From the NCBI GenBank assembly GCA_023954075.1, contig JAMLIV010000024.1:1-37161 (forward strand): a stretch of 37,161 bases of DNA, given 5' to 3'. Below the pieces are notes generated by a model, which had not been told where the DNA came from, searched no databases, and saw only the letters and a list, made by a program, of their open reading frames with translations. This document shows, one piece after another, positions 1-7,837 of the stretch (its first letter is position 1; every line of letters begins with the position of its first letter). Source of the DNA: Lysobacteraceae bacterium (lineage in GTDB: Bacteria > Pseudomonadota > Gammaproteobacteria > Xanthomonadales > Xanthomonadaceae). The position numbers and the translations under genes were made by a program.

Positions 1-37
1 GCCCCCCCGCTTCCGCTCCGTTTCCGCGAGTCATCTC

Positions 38-277
38 ATGGAATACACCATTAACCTGAGCGCCGCACCGGTAGACGTCGATCGGGTCCGCGACGCGCTG
101 GAAGACATCGACCCGGCCGCGATCGTGGACCTCGACCCGCGCGGCCAGGGCCTGCGCGTCGCGGCCAACATGCTCGACCGCGAACTGTTCGGCGCGCTCG
201 AGCGCGCCGGCCACCCGGCCGATACGGTCGAGGTCGTCCGCCTGCCGTCGGTGTGCTGCGGCAGCTGCAGCGGCTGA
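38..277 (+). CDS. Small protein with Cys-rich tail (CCGSC), possible ferredoxin-like fold
   Basis: A 79-residue protein of unknown function. The pattern of hydrophobic strands and two helices (strand near 2-7, helix 13-22, strands 28-31 and 38-42, helix 46-57, strand 63-68) suggests a beta-alpha-beta-beta-alpha-beta fold like heavy-metal-associated (HMA) domains. It lacks the usual CxxC in the first loop and instead ends in VCCGSCSG, three cysteines that could bind a metal or a thiol partner. This is inference from pattern only; no family was recognised with confidence. The ATG lies 37 bases from the window edge with no strong ribosome binding site, so an upstream partner gene may lie outside the window. 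The next gene starts 187 bases downstream. Confidence 0.7.
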   Translation: MEYTINLSAAPVDVDRVRDALEDIDPAAIVDLDPRGQGLRVAANMLDRELFGALERAGHPADTVEVVRLPSVCCGSCSG

Positions 278-332
278 GGAGCATCCCCGGCGCGGGTCAG
301 CCGCAAGGGAAGCTCTGAACAAGAATTGATCC

Positions 333-360
333 CTCATCCCGGCGAAGCCGAGATTCCAGC
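333..360. repeat. Degenerate palindromic intergenic repeat
   Basis: The stretch ctcatcccggcgaagccgag with the following attccagc resembles a decayed copy of the dispersed palindrome family (TCATTCCCGCGAAGGCGGGAATCCAG-like) seen between genes of many proteobacteria. The arms no longer pair perfectly. Identification rests on recall of the family, so confidence is low. Confidence 0.3.
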
Positions 361-464
361 TGAAGTTCGGAGCACTACCCCATCCGGGGAATGGACGCGC
401 CGGCGCGCCTGGGCTAGCCTCCCGAAACCGGGGAGCTCATTGGCCGCTTGCGGAGGTATTTACC

Positions 465-2525
465 ATGGCCCCGATTCTTTCGTCCCGGCTGCCGCGGCGC
501 AGCATTTTCGCCCGCTTTTTGCCCGGTTTTCTCTGCGCCCTGCTGCTCGCCGCGCTTCCGGCCGCGGCCCGCGCCAAAGCGCCCTACGTTCCGATCCAGC
601 CGGGCCACAGCGCGATGTGGTTCGATCCGGCGCGCGCCGGCGAGGGCTGGATCGTCGGGATTTTGTCAGAGGAATCCGCGGCGCTGTACTGGTTCACCTT
701 CGACGACGCGGGCGAGCCGCGCTGGCTGGAAGGCGTGGGCCGGATCGTGCGCGATCCGGACGGTGATTCCATCGTGTTTTCCGAACTGATCGCCCCGCGC
801 GGCGGGCGCTTCGGCCCGGACTACGACCCGGCCCAGGTGGTGCGGGATGCGGTGGGCAATGCGGTGATCTCGTTTTCCGACTGCCAGCACGGCCGGGTGG
901 CGTTTTCCGCCTTCGGCAAGAGCGGCGATTTTCCGCTGACCCGGCTGACGCGCACGATGGCCGCAGGCTGCGCGCCGATCCACGGCACGCCGGGCGAGCC
1001 GGTGCGCGCCGAGGCGGGCCAGAGCGGGGGCTGGTACGACCCGGCCTACAGCGGACAGGGCTACGTGCTGACCTGGCTGGCGAACGGCAGCGCGGCGCTG
1101 GGCTGGTTCACCTATGATCCGGAAGGAAACCCGTACTGGATGGTGGGCACGGGCGAGGTGGAAGAGGATCGGCTGGTGTTTCCGGCGCTGTATTCGGCGC
1201 GCGGCGGACGCTTCGGGGAGGCGTTCGATCCGGCGCAGGTGGAACACACGCCGTGGGGCCGGGTGGAACTGGCGCTGGGCTGCGACAGCGGCGCGGCGGA
1301 GTACGAGGCCACGGCCTCGGGCTTCGGTTCGGGTGGGTTCGATCTGACGATACTGGCGCGGCTGGCGAAGCCGGCCTGCCCGTGGGTGAAGCCGACGCTG
1401 ACGGATTTGTATGACCTGGAATGGACCGAGCTGCCGATCCCCGCGTACACCACGCCGCTCAGCCCCGTACATTTCGAGATGAACTCGATCGCGGATGACG
1501 GCACCGTGCTCGGCGGCGGCCGCTGGGATGGCTGGGCCGGCGTTGTGCGCCTGCGCCCGGGAGGAACGGAGTGGGAAAAACTGCTGGAAGGCGGCGGGCA
1601 GCCATTCGTTACCCCGGATGGTGCAACGGTCTACGCCTACCAGGTCATTCCCTCACCCCCGGAAGAAACGGGTCGCAGCACATATGATCAGTTGGTGATG
1701 TGGCGGGAAGCGACCGGCTGGCAGCCCTTGCCTGGCACGGTTTACGCCACCAACGTGACCTATGGAATGTCGCAGAACGGAAAGTGGCTGACGGGGGCTG
1801 GCCGTTTCGTCAATCATGAAGGGTATGCCCCCCCGTGGAAATGGAGCGAAGAGACCGGGCAAATCCTGCTCGAAGACTATTTCGCAACCCCTCTGGGAAT
1901 ATCGGATGATGGCGATACCGTTGTTGGTGCGATTCTCGTGTTTTCCAGCAGGGCGGCGATATGGATTGACAATGCCATGCAGTTCATTTTCGACAACGAT
2001 GGTGTCCAGCTCGGGATTGCCAGAACGTGCAATGCCGACTGCAGCCTGATAGTCGGGTCTGGCCGCTATATGGGCAACCCAGTTCCCCACTCGCCCCTGA
2101 GTTGGTATCGGGACCATTCCGGCGCTGTCACCTATCTGGACCTGAGCATGCCGGAAGGAGCAACCGCCAGCAGCGCAACGGTCATGAGCAGCGACGGCAG
2201 CCTGATCGTCGGGGATCAGGTGGTTTGGGAAGAGAGTTTGTCCAAGCACCTCACGGATGGATGGCTCTGGACCCAGGACACCGGCGCTGTCTCGCTGAGG
2301 GACATCCTTGAAGGCGAAGGCGAATTCCAGTTAACGGATCGCTGGAACAGGAGCATCGTAGATGTCTCTTCGGACGGCACCAGGATCCTGTTTTCGGGGT
2401 ACACGACACCCCCTCGGGGAAGTTTGCAGCAATATCGGGCGGGAGTGCTCCGCCTGATTCCCAAGACATCGGGAGGTGCCTTTCATCAGCCGCAAGGAGT
2501 AATGCGACATGAAATCAGTGAATAG
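465..2525 (+). CDS. Exported protein with duplicated module and HAF-like repeats
   Basis: A 686-residue exported protein of unknown function. GGAGG at 451-455 supports the ATG. Residues 1-37 form a signal peptide (RRSIFARF, hydrophobic core, AAARA before the likely cleavage site). A roughly 120-residue module is present twice, at about 47-170 and 186-308. Each copy starts with a G-S-x-W-(F/Y)DPA-x-(A/S)G-(E/Q)G motif, followed by ALYWFTFDD or ALGWFTYDP, then RGGRFG, and ends with paired cysteines. Residues from about 330 onward contain HAF-type repeats, degenerate D-G-x-x-(V/I)-x-G strands such as ISDDGDTVVGA and MSSDGSLIVGD, which suggest a propeller. The double module is typical of xanthomonad secreted proteins; adhesion or surface binding is a guess. 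G+C falls from about 75 percent near 1200 to about 52 percent near 1950. The gene overlaps the next start by 17 bases. Confidence 0.85.
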   Translation: MAPILSSRLPRRSIFARFLPGFLCALLLAALPAAARAKAPYVPIQPGHSAMWFDPARAGEGWIVGILSEESAALYWFTFDDAGEPRWLEGVGRIVRDPDGDSIVFSELIAPRGGRFGPDYDPAQVVRDAVGNAVISFSDCQHGRVAFSAFGKSGDFPLTRLTRTMAAGCAPIHGTPGEPVRAEAGQSGGWYDPAYSGQGYVLTWLANGSAALGWFTYDPEGNPYWMVGTGEVEEDRLVFPALYSARGGRFGEAFDPAQVEHTPWGRVELALGCDSGAAEYEATASGFGSGGFDLTILARLAKPACPWVKPTLTDLYDLEWTELPIPAYTTPLSPVHFEMNSIADDGTVLGGGRWDGWAGVVRLRPGGTEWEKLLEGGGQPFVTPDGATVYAYQVIPSPPEETGRSTYDQLVMWREATGWQPLPGTVYATNVTYGMSQNGKWLTGAGRFVNHEGYAPPWKWSEETGQILLEDYFATPLGISDDGDTVVGAILVFSSRAAIWIDNAMQFIFDNDGVQLGIARTCNADCSLIVGSGRYMGNPVPHSPLSWYRDHSGAVTYLDLSMPEGATASSATVMSSDGSLIVGDQVVWEESLSKHLTDGWLWTQDTGAVSLRDILEGEGEFQLTDRWNRSIVDVSSDGTRILFSGYTTPPRGSLQQYRAGVLRLIPKTSGGAFHQPQGVMRHEISE

Positions 2526-2871
2526 CTGCTGCGTGAAGCAGGCTTTGGCTGTTGCCGTCATGGCGGCCTGTGCGTCGTTGAGCGCGCAGGCGGGCGAGCC
2601 TGGCAGTGTAGATAAGAGCGTGCTGGCACAGGTGATGGCGCTGAACGGATTGGATGAGCGTGGTGCAATCGAACGCCTCGCCGCCGAGGAAGCTGGGGCA
2701 GATTCTGGATTGGCCTTCGATGTGGGTTACAGCGATGTCTCCGAGCGGGGAATACCTCGTGGTGACCACGGGAGAAATATTTCAGCCTGGCATGGGCACG
2801 CCCTCCACGGCACGTTCCGCGCTGCTTCGGTTGATAAAGAAATAGAAGCATCTCGCCTCTCGGCGGGTTGA
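2509..2871 (+). pseudogene. Frameshifted, truncated exported HAF-repeat-related remnant
   Basis: The start is convincing: AAGGAG at 2494-2499, then an ATG overlapping the end of the upstream gene, then a clear signal peptide (KQALAVAVMAACASLSAQA). After about residue 55 the 120-codon frame becomes uncharacteristic of a protein. The +1 frame from about 2654 to 2845 instead reads VTAMSPSGEYLVVTTGE and ends ARSALLRLIKK. That resembles the end of the upstream 686-residue protein (IVDVSSDGTRILFSGYT, then AGVLRLIPK). The simplest reading is a paralogous repeat protein reduced to its N-terminus and last repeat by an internal deletion and a frameshift. A programmed frameshift is possible, but no slippery site was recognised. 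Confidence 0.6.
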
Positions 2872-2935
2872 TTCCTTGTTCAATCTTGTCGTGTCGTCAA
2901 TTTTCACCGGGCCGGGGAGGCTCCCGATTTCCCAC

Positions 2936-2962
2936 GGCATCATGTGATGCCGGCTGATTTTT
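2936..2962 (+). terminator. Possible intrinsic terminator
   Basis: The palindrome GGCATCATGTGATGCC (2936-2951) is followed six bases later by TTTTT (2958-2962). The stem is short and the T-run is offset, so this is only a weak terminator candidate. It lies between the broken HAF-like remnant and the lipoprotein gene, a plausible position. Confidence 0.3.
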
Positions 2963-3001
2963 CTAACGAGCGCCCTCACGAAAGCAAGTGGATTTTTGGC
3001 C

Positions 3002-3898
3002 ATGAAACATTTAATAAGATCATTTCCCATACCACTCTTGTTGGTGATAATGACAGCCTGCACTGCAAATAGTTACACGGTTGTTAACACAATTCATTTC
3101 AAGACGAAGCGTGGTGCTGCCGTTGCAATCAACACCGCTCAAGTAGGCAACGGGAGGGCGACGCATGAAAATGAATATTTACGCCGGATTAAATTGGGCG
3201 CATCGCAGACAGATAAAATTGTGATAAACGTTTTGACCACCAGCCAAGATTACTCGCCCGATCCCGCGCTCATTGATCTCGCGCTGGATAACATACAAAA
3301 GATTTGGGGTAGAATGGGTGGCATGCGCGAAGGTTCGATATTGCGCCTCCCTAAATTATCCATCGATTTCTGGATTCTCCCACAAGGGGCATCTTTTAAG
3401 CACCATGGTGAATCCATTATTGATCCATCCCACACACTTGATTTGACCTTTGCTTCAGATTTCAGCAGTGACAAGCCGGCCATCGACGGAGTCGCTGAAT
3501 TTGTCAATGTGCTAAGCCATGAATTGTATCATGTTTCTCAATTCGGGCGCTTCGAAGTCGATAGCTTGATAGAAGAGGTCAACGCACATGCCTGGGGATA
3601 TTGTTCGAAATTCAGATTTGCCTTGGCTTCTGGTAAAAAAATGATTATTCGCTGGTATGTCAAGCCTTCTTGGAAAGATCGGGTACGGATTAGTGCAGGT
3701 GTTCTGATGGTCCAAGTTCCGCCTAACATAGGGACGCCAGTACTGCGCTCCCAATTTGGGCTTGCAATATTTTATCAATATCTCTCAATAATGCTTGATT
3801 CGGATAGCCTGGATGCCTCGAATGCGAAGCAGATGACGATTATTGAGAAGTTGTGCAGTCGCATAGAAGGACAGGAATTGAATATTGTAATGGAGTAG
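3002..3898 (+). CDS. Lipoprotein with HExxH zinc-metalloprotease motif
   Basis: A 298-residue putative lipoprotein of no recognised family. Starting at ATG 3002 (a TTG lies two codons upstream), the N-terminus is a lipoprotein signal (PIPLLLVIMTAC) with Cys20 as the likely lipidated residue. Residues 173-177 are HELYH, matching the HExxH zinc site of metallopeptidases. After 13 residues Glu191-Glu192 follow in EEVNAHAWGYC, placed like the third zinc ligand of gluzincins (HExxH...ExxxA). Function as an envelope-anchored zinc protease is inferred from these motifs only. The gene sits in DNA of about 43 percent G+C (3181-3240, counted by eye) against about 67 percent at 4381-4440, which suggests acquisition by transfer. 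No immunity or partner gene is evident beside it. Confidence 0.82.
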   Translation: MKHLIRSFPIPLLLVIMTACTANSYTVVNTIHFKTKRGAAVAINTAQVGNGRATHENEYLRRIKLGASQTDKIVINVLTTSQDYSPDPALIDLALDNIQKIWGRMGGMREGSILRLPKLSIDFWILPQGASFKHHGESIIDPSHTLDLTFASDFSSDKPAIDGVAEFVNVLSHELYHVSQFGRFEVDSLIEEVNAHAWGYCSKFRFALASGKKMIIRWYVKPSWKDRVRISAGVLMVQVPPNIGTPVLRSQFGLAIFYQYLSIMLDSDSLDASNAKQMTIIEKLCSRIEGQELNIVME

Positions 3899-4252
3899 TT
3901 TCGAGCCATTCGGATTTATAGCGATCATTTGACCACTCTGTTACGAAGGTGTATGACGGCGAGTATTTGAAAGTGATGTTTCCTTATAATCAAATCTGAT
4001 CGAAGTAGATTTAGAATGAGACGTATCATTATTCCAGTATGCATCGCGAGATGCTTGCCAGGTGCCGCTTGTGCGCCCACTAAAGTCAAAGTGTATGCAA
4101 AATGCAATACAAAAAAACGTACCTGGTCGCAGCCCCCGCGCAGCACCATTCCGCCGGATGGTGAGCGACAATCAGACCCTCCCAAGGCATTGAGAGGCGC
4201 GCGGTTGACCTGAATCAGGCGGCGACAGGGCTTGGTGCCTTAACCTGAGCGC
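3899..4252. other. AT-rich non-coding stretch or small-gene region
   Basis: This 354-base stretch completes the AT-rich insert and grades back to host composition near 4170. It holds a TATAAT at 3985-3990 without a well-spaced -35 box. An ATG at 4016 opens a 65-codon frame ending at 4213 (begins MRRIIIPVCIARCLPGAAC, which could be a weak secretion signal, with an Arg/Pro-rich end). There is no clear ribosome binding site, so this frame is not called as a gene. An FNR-like palindrome lies at 4205-4218. Confidence 0.4.
4205..4218 (+). promoter_or_regulatory. FNR-like box upstream of the decarboxylase
   Basis: TTGACCTGAATCAG matches TTGAT-N4-ATCAA with two mismatches. Its centre (4211.5) lies 41.5 bases before the ATG at 4253. 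If class II spacing applies, transcription would begin at or next to the start codon, so the mRNA would be nearly leaderless; the start indeed lacks a Shine-Dalgarno sequence. This is tentative. Confidence 0.25.
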
Positions 4253-6208
4253 ATGACCACGCCCGACCTTCCTCCCGGCCTCACCGCGCCGATCCCCGAC
4301 GCCGAGCAGCGCACGCTCGATGCCTGCTTCCTCGGCCCCTATGGCGAGAACGACGCCCTGCTCGAACGCCTGGTCGTCGAGTTCTTGCGCGACCACGTGC
4401 ACTGGCGGCGCAACTTCCATCCGGAAGACCCGCCGGCCATTCCCACGCGCGCCTCGCAGCATCCGGCCTATCAGGCCTTCGAAGCGCGGATGCGCAACGA
4501 GCTGCACCAGCTCTCGGCGGCGCTCAAGCGCTCGGTGCCCTTCCACAGTCCGCGCTACCTCGGCCACATGGTGTCCGACCTCCTGCTGCCGGGTCTGGCC
4601 GCGCAGATCCTCACCCTGCCCTACAACCCCAACAACGTCACCGAGGACGCCGCGCCGGTCACGCTGCGGCTGGAGATGCAGGCCGGTCTGCAGCTGGCGC
4701 GGATGCTGGGCTGGCCCGATGACCCCAAGCGTCCGGACTGCGCGATCGGGCACCTGACTTCGGGCGGCACCCTGGCCAATTTCCAGTCGCTGCGTCTGGC
4801 GCTGGCGCTCAAGGGCTTTCCGGTGGCGCTGCTCGCGGCCGGCGTGCCCGATCTGGGGCTTCCGGCCGACGACTGGCAGGCGTTCAACCTCGGCCCGGCG
4901 GCCGGGATCGAGCTGCTCGGAAAATGGCGACACTGGCTGGCCGCGCAGTCCCCCGAGGACCGTACGCGCTGGCGCGCGCGCGTGCAGGCCCGGCGCATCG
5001 AGCACCTGGGCCTGCATGCCTTCTTCGAACGTCATCCCACGCTGCGACCGCCCGTGGTGCTGGCCCCCATCACCGCGCATTACTCCTGGAGCAAGGGTGT
5101 CAAGATGATCGGCTTGGGCCGCGACCAGCTCCAGCTGATCGCCGCACGCGGCATGCGCCTGTGCCCGGAGGCGCTGGAGCAGGCGCTCGCGGACTGCGAG
5201 CGCGAGCGCCTGCCGGTGCTGATGGCCGTCGGCGTGCTGGGCACCACCGAGTACGGCACGATCGATCCGATCGCGGCCGTGGTCGATGCGCGCGCGCGTT
5301 TCGGCGCGCGCGGCCTGGGGTTCTCGATCCATGTGGATGCGGCCTGGGGCGGCTACCTGACCACCCTGTTCCGCCATCCCGACGGCCGCCTGCGCACGCT
5401 TGACGAAGTGCGGCAGGACTATCGCCAGTTCCCGATGCCCGAGGTCCACGCCGCCTTCGCCGCGCTCGAACAGGTGGATTCGGTCACGATCGACCCGCAC
5501 AAGCTCGCCTATCTGCCCTACGGCGCGGGCGCCTTCGTGTGTCGCGACCACCGCGCCATGTCGCTGCTGACCGAACAGGCCGACTACGTGTTCGACAGCG
5601 CCGACAGCGCGGGCGACGCGCTCGACCACCGCCACTTCGGCCAGTTCATCCCGGAAGGCTCCAAACCCGGCGCGATGGCGGCGGCGGTCTACGTTGCGCA
5701 CCGCGTGCTGCCGCTCGACCACGCCCACTTCGGCCTGATCCCGCGCCATACCGTGCAGGCGGCGGAGGCGTTCCGCGAGCGCGCCGAACGATTCGTGCGC
5801 GACATGAGCGGGCGCATCCACGCCCTGGTGCCGTTCCCGCCCGACAGCAACCTGGTGTGCCTGGCGCTCAACCCGCAGGGCAACCGCAAGCTGTCGCGCG
5901 CCAACGCTTTCCTGCAGCGGCTCCACGCCCAGCTCAACAGCGATCCGGACCAGCCCATCCAGGTCAAGCAGTTCTTCGCCTCGACCACCACGATCCGCCC
6001 GGCGGTCGTGGGCGCACGGGACATGCAGCGCATCCTGGAGGCCTTGGGAATCGATCCGGCCACGCTCGACCCGGATGACGGTGACGCCGACCGCCTCATC
6101 CTCCTGCGCCACACCCTGATGAACCCCTATCTGATCGACCACGAGAACCGGATCAGCTACATCGACCGCTATTTCGGTTACCTCGAAGCCTGCATCGGAA
6201 ACTGCTGA
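4253..6208 (+). CDS. PLP-dependent group II amino acid decarboxylase
   Basis: A 651-residue fold-type I pyridoxal-phosphate enzyme of the group II decarboxylase family (glutamate, tyrosine and aromatic amino acid decarboxylases). Such enzymes release CO2 from an amino acid to give an amine in the cytoplasm; the substrate here cannot be told. Visible landmarks are the substrate-loop region PFHSPRYLGHM, the cofactor-binding stretch HLTSGGTLAN, HYSWSKGVKMIGLG, the Asp that pairs with the PLP nitrogen in HVDAAWGG, and the Schiff-base Lys417 in TIDPHKLAYLPYGAG. Length exceeds the usual 450-550 residues, with added material in the middle and at the C-terminus, as in some xanthomonad and marine homologues. 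It stands alone, with no adjacent amino-acid/amine antiporter to suggest acid resistance. The following gene has its own FNR-like promoter. Confidence 0.9.
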   Translation: MTTPDLPPGLTAPIPDAEQRTLDACFLGPYGENDALLERLVVEFLRDHVHWRRNFHPEDPPAIPTRASQHPAYQAFEARMRNELHQLSAALKRSVPFHSPRYLGHMVSDLLLPGLAAQILTLPYNPNNVTEDAAPVTLRLEMQAGLQLARMLGWPDDPKRPDCAIGHLTSGGTLANFQSLRLALALKGFPVALLAAGVPDLGLPADDWQAFNLGPAAGIELLGKWRHWLAAQSPEDRTRWRARVQARRIEHLGLHAFFERHPTLRPPVVLAPITAHYSWSKGVKMIGLGRDQLQLIAARGMRLCPEALEQALADCERERLPVLMAVGVLGTTEYGTIDPIAAVVDARARFGARGLGFSIHVDAAWGGYLTTLFRHPDGRLRTLDEVRQDYRQFPMPEVHAAFAALEQVDSVTIDPHKLAYLPYGAGAFVCRDHRAMSLLTEQADYVFDSADSAGDALDHRHFGQFIPEGSKPGAMAAAVYVAHRVLPLDHAHFGLIPRHTVQAAEAFRERAERFVRDMSGRIHALVPFPPDSNLVCLALNPQGNRKLSRANAFLQRLHAQLNSDPDQPIQVKQFFASTTTIRPAVVGARDMQRILEALGIDPATLDPDDGDADRLILLRHTLMNPYLIDHENRISYIDRYFGYLEACIGNC

Positions 6209-6246
6209 TGCGCCTCGCCTGACGCCCGCGGCAAACCCGCGCGGGG

Positions 6247-6260
6247 TTGACGCAAGTCAA
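6247..6260 (+). promoter_or_regulatory. FNR/Anr-like box, class II position
   Basis: TTGACGCAAGTCAA has perfect 5-base arms (TTGAC/GTCAA) and resembles the FNR/Anr consensus TTGAT-N4-ATCAA. Its centre is 6253.5. A -10-like TAGGGT lies at 6284-6289, so a start near 6295 would place the box at about -41.5, the class II activator position. Anaerobic hemN genes are classic FNR/Anr targets, which fits the HemN-like gene downstream. Confidence 0.5.
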
Positions 6261-6340
6261 TGACGCCGCCGGCCGGCGGGCCCTAGGGTGAATCCATCGC
6301 CCGCGCATCTCGCGTCGCGCCATTGCGGCAGGCCGGAACG

Positions 6341-7771
6341 ATGGTGGATTCCGGGGCGCGCGCTCCGGAATCCGGTGGACAGTGTCGCCACCCGGTCGCG
6401 ACCGCGCACTCCCGACAGGCCAGCGTGAACCGACCCGTGCTTCCAGCCTCTCCGACGCCCATCCACATCTCCTGTCGCGACCAGCCCCACCCGGGCTGCC
6501 TGTGCCATCGTTCGGGCAGACCGTTCTCGATCCGGGGTGCCGAGCAGGCGCTGCGGGACGCGGCGGCGGGAACGAACGGCGATCCCATCCCCCGGCCGCT
6601 CTCCATTGCGGTGCATTTCCCGAGCCGAATGCGCCCGGGCGAGGCCGCCGCCGACGAACCGCATGGCGAGGCCTATCTCGCGCGCCTGCGCGGGGAGCTC
6701 GCGCTGCTCTCTCCCCTGTTCGACCGCGATCGTCAGGTCGAACAGGTGCACCTGATCAATCAACCCCTGGCGCACCTGGCGGCGACGCGGATCCGCGACC
6801 TGCTGGACACGCTGGCGCACCATTTCTCGTTCGCCGTGACCGGGGCCGCGCTGCGCCTGGTGGAACTGGACCCACTCGCCACGACGACTGGCGACGTCGC
6901 AGCTCTGGCGGCAATCGGTATCAACCACGCGGCGATCTTCATCGGCGTGGCCGCCTCGAATGCACCGGACGATCCGGCGATCCGCGCCGCCCGCACCCTG
7001 ATCGAAACCTGTCGCCAGCACGGCATCGTCCACGTCCATGTCCATCTTTCCGCGGGCGATGGCCCTGTCGCGGAAACCCCGATCCGCGCGATCGAATCGG
7101 TGATGGCGGCGCGTGTCGATCGCATCAGCCTGCACCACGCGCTGCGTGAACCCGAGGCGGGCGCAGACACCGGCGCGTCCACCTTTGCGCCAGGTCGCCG
7201 CGAAGCGCTCTTTGCGCGCCTGCTGGAAGGCGGATACCGGCACGTCGGCCTGTGCTGCTTCGCCTTGCCGCACGACGAACTGCTCGAGGCGCGCCGGCAC
7301 CGCGCGCTGCACTGCGACCTGCTGGGCTACAGCGCGCACCCCGGTTCCGACCTGGTCGGCATCGGCGTCGGCGGCAACAGCCACGTTGGCGCGACCCTGT
7401 TCCAGAATCCGCGCGATCCGGCGTCCTGGGAGGCGTCCATCGACGCCGGCCGCCTGCCGGTCTGGCGCGCCGCCCGGCTCGGCGCGGAAGACCTGGCGCG
7501 CGCCGATGTGGTCCAGCAGCTGGTGTGCCGGGGCGAGATCGACTTCGAGGAAGTCGCGCGCTACCACGGCATCGTTTTCCGCGAGCATTTTTCCCGGGCG
7601 CTGGAGCGGCTGCAGCCGCTGGTGACGCGCGGCCTGGCAGAATTCCTTCCGCACGGCATCCGCGCCACGTCCGCAGGCGAACGCCACCTGCACCTGCTGA
7701 CCGCATGCTTCGACGAGCGCCACGGAGACGCGATCGGAACGCCTCCACCGCATCTCGCGCGCTTCCCCTGA
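6341..7771 (+). CDS. HemN-like protein lacking radical-SAM cysteines
   Basis: A 476-residue homologue of oxygen-independent coproporphyrinogen III oxidase (HemN), which uses a [4Fe-4S] cluster and S-adenosylmethionine to make protoporphyrinogen without oxygen. The C-terminal half is clearly HemN-like: GYRHVGLCCFALPHDEL matches the family's GY-IGMDHFA-P-DEL, then LGYSAHPGSDLVGIGVG and VVQQLVCRGEIDFEEV. The catalytic N-terminal motifs are gone. The family's HIPFC-x3-C-x2-C is replaced by SIAVHFPSRMRPGEAA with no cysteine, GGGTPT reads INQPLA, and SLGVQDFDP reads FIGVAASNAP. It should therefore not be an active oxidase; a regulatory, haem-handling or decaying role is possible. ATG 6341 is preferred. 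GTG 6425 would give 448 residues, closer to HemN, and TTG 6323 is also open. Confidence 0.8.
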   Translation: MVDSGARAPESGGQCRHPVATAHSRQASVNRPVLPASPTPIHISCRDQPHPGCLCHRSGRPFSIRGAEQALRDAAAGTNGDPIPRPLSIAVHFPSRMRPGEAAADEPHGEAYLARLRGELALLSPLFDRDRQVEQVHLINQPLAHLAATRIRDLLDTLAHHFSFAVTGAALRLVELDPLATTTGDVAALAAIGINHAAIFIGVAASNAPDDPAIRAARTLIETCRQHGIVHVHVHLSAGDGPVAETPIRAIESVMAARVDRISLHHALREPEAGADTGASTFAPGRREALFARLLEGGYRHVGLCCFALPHDELLEARRHRALHCDLLGYSAHPGSDLVGIGVGGNSHVGATLFQNPRDPASWEASIDAGRLPVWRAARLGAEDLARADVVQQLVCRGEIDFEEVARYHGIVFREHFSRALERLQPLVTRGLAEFLPHGIRATSAGERHLHLLTACFDERHGDAIGTPPPHLARFP

Positions 7772-7837
7772 CGAAGCTGCGCGTGGCCCCCCACGGACGG
7801 CAGGAGCGGCGGCGACGCTCCGGCCGCCGCGCCACAA

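Noticed and set aside
4016..4213. 65-codon plus-strand frame with a weak signal-like start
   Set aside because: No ribosome binding site, poor lipobox and an Arg/Pro-rich tail that follows the change in base composition; too weak to call as a gene.
4172..6142. 656-codon minus-strand open frame
   Set aside because: Antisense to the PLP decarboxylase, no recognisable motif.
7798..7830. Hairpin between the converging HemN-like gene and ahpF
   Set aside because: GGAGCG-N7-CGCTCC can pair but has no T-run on either strand.
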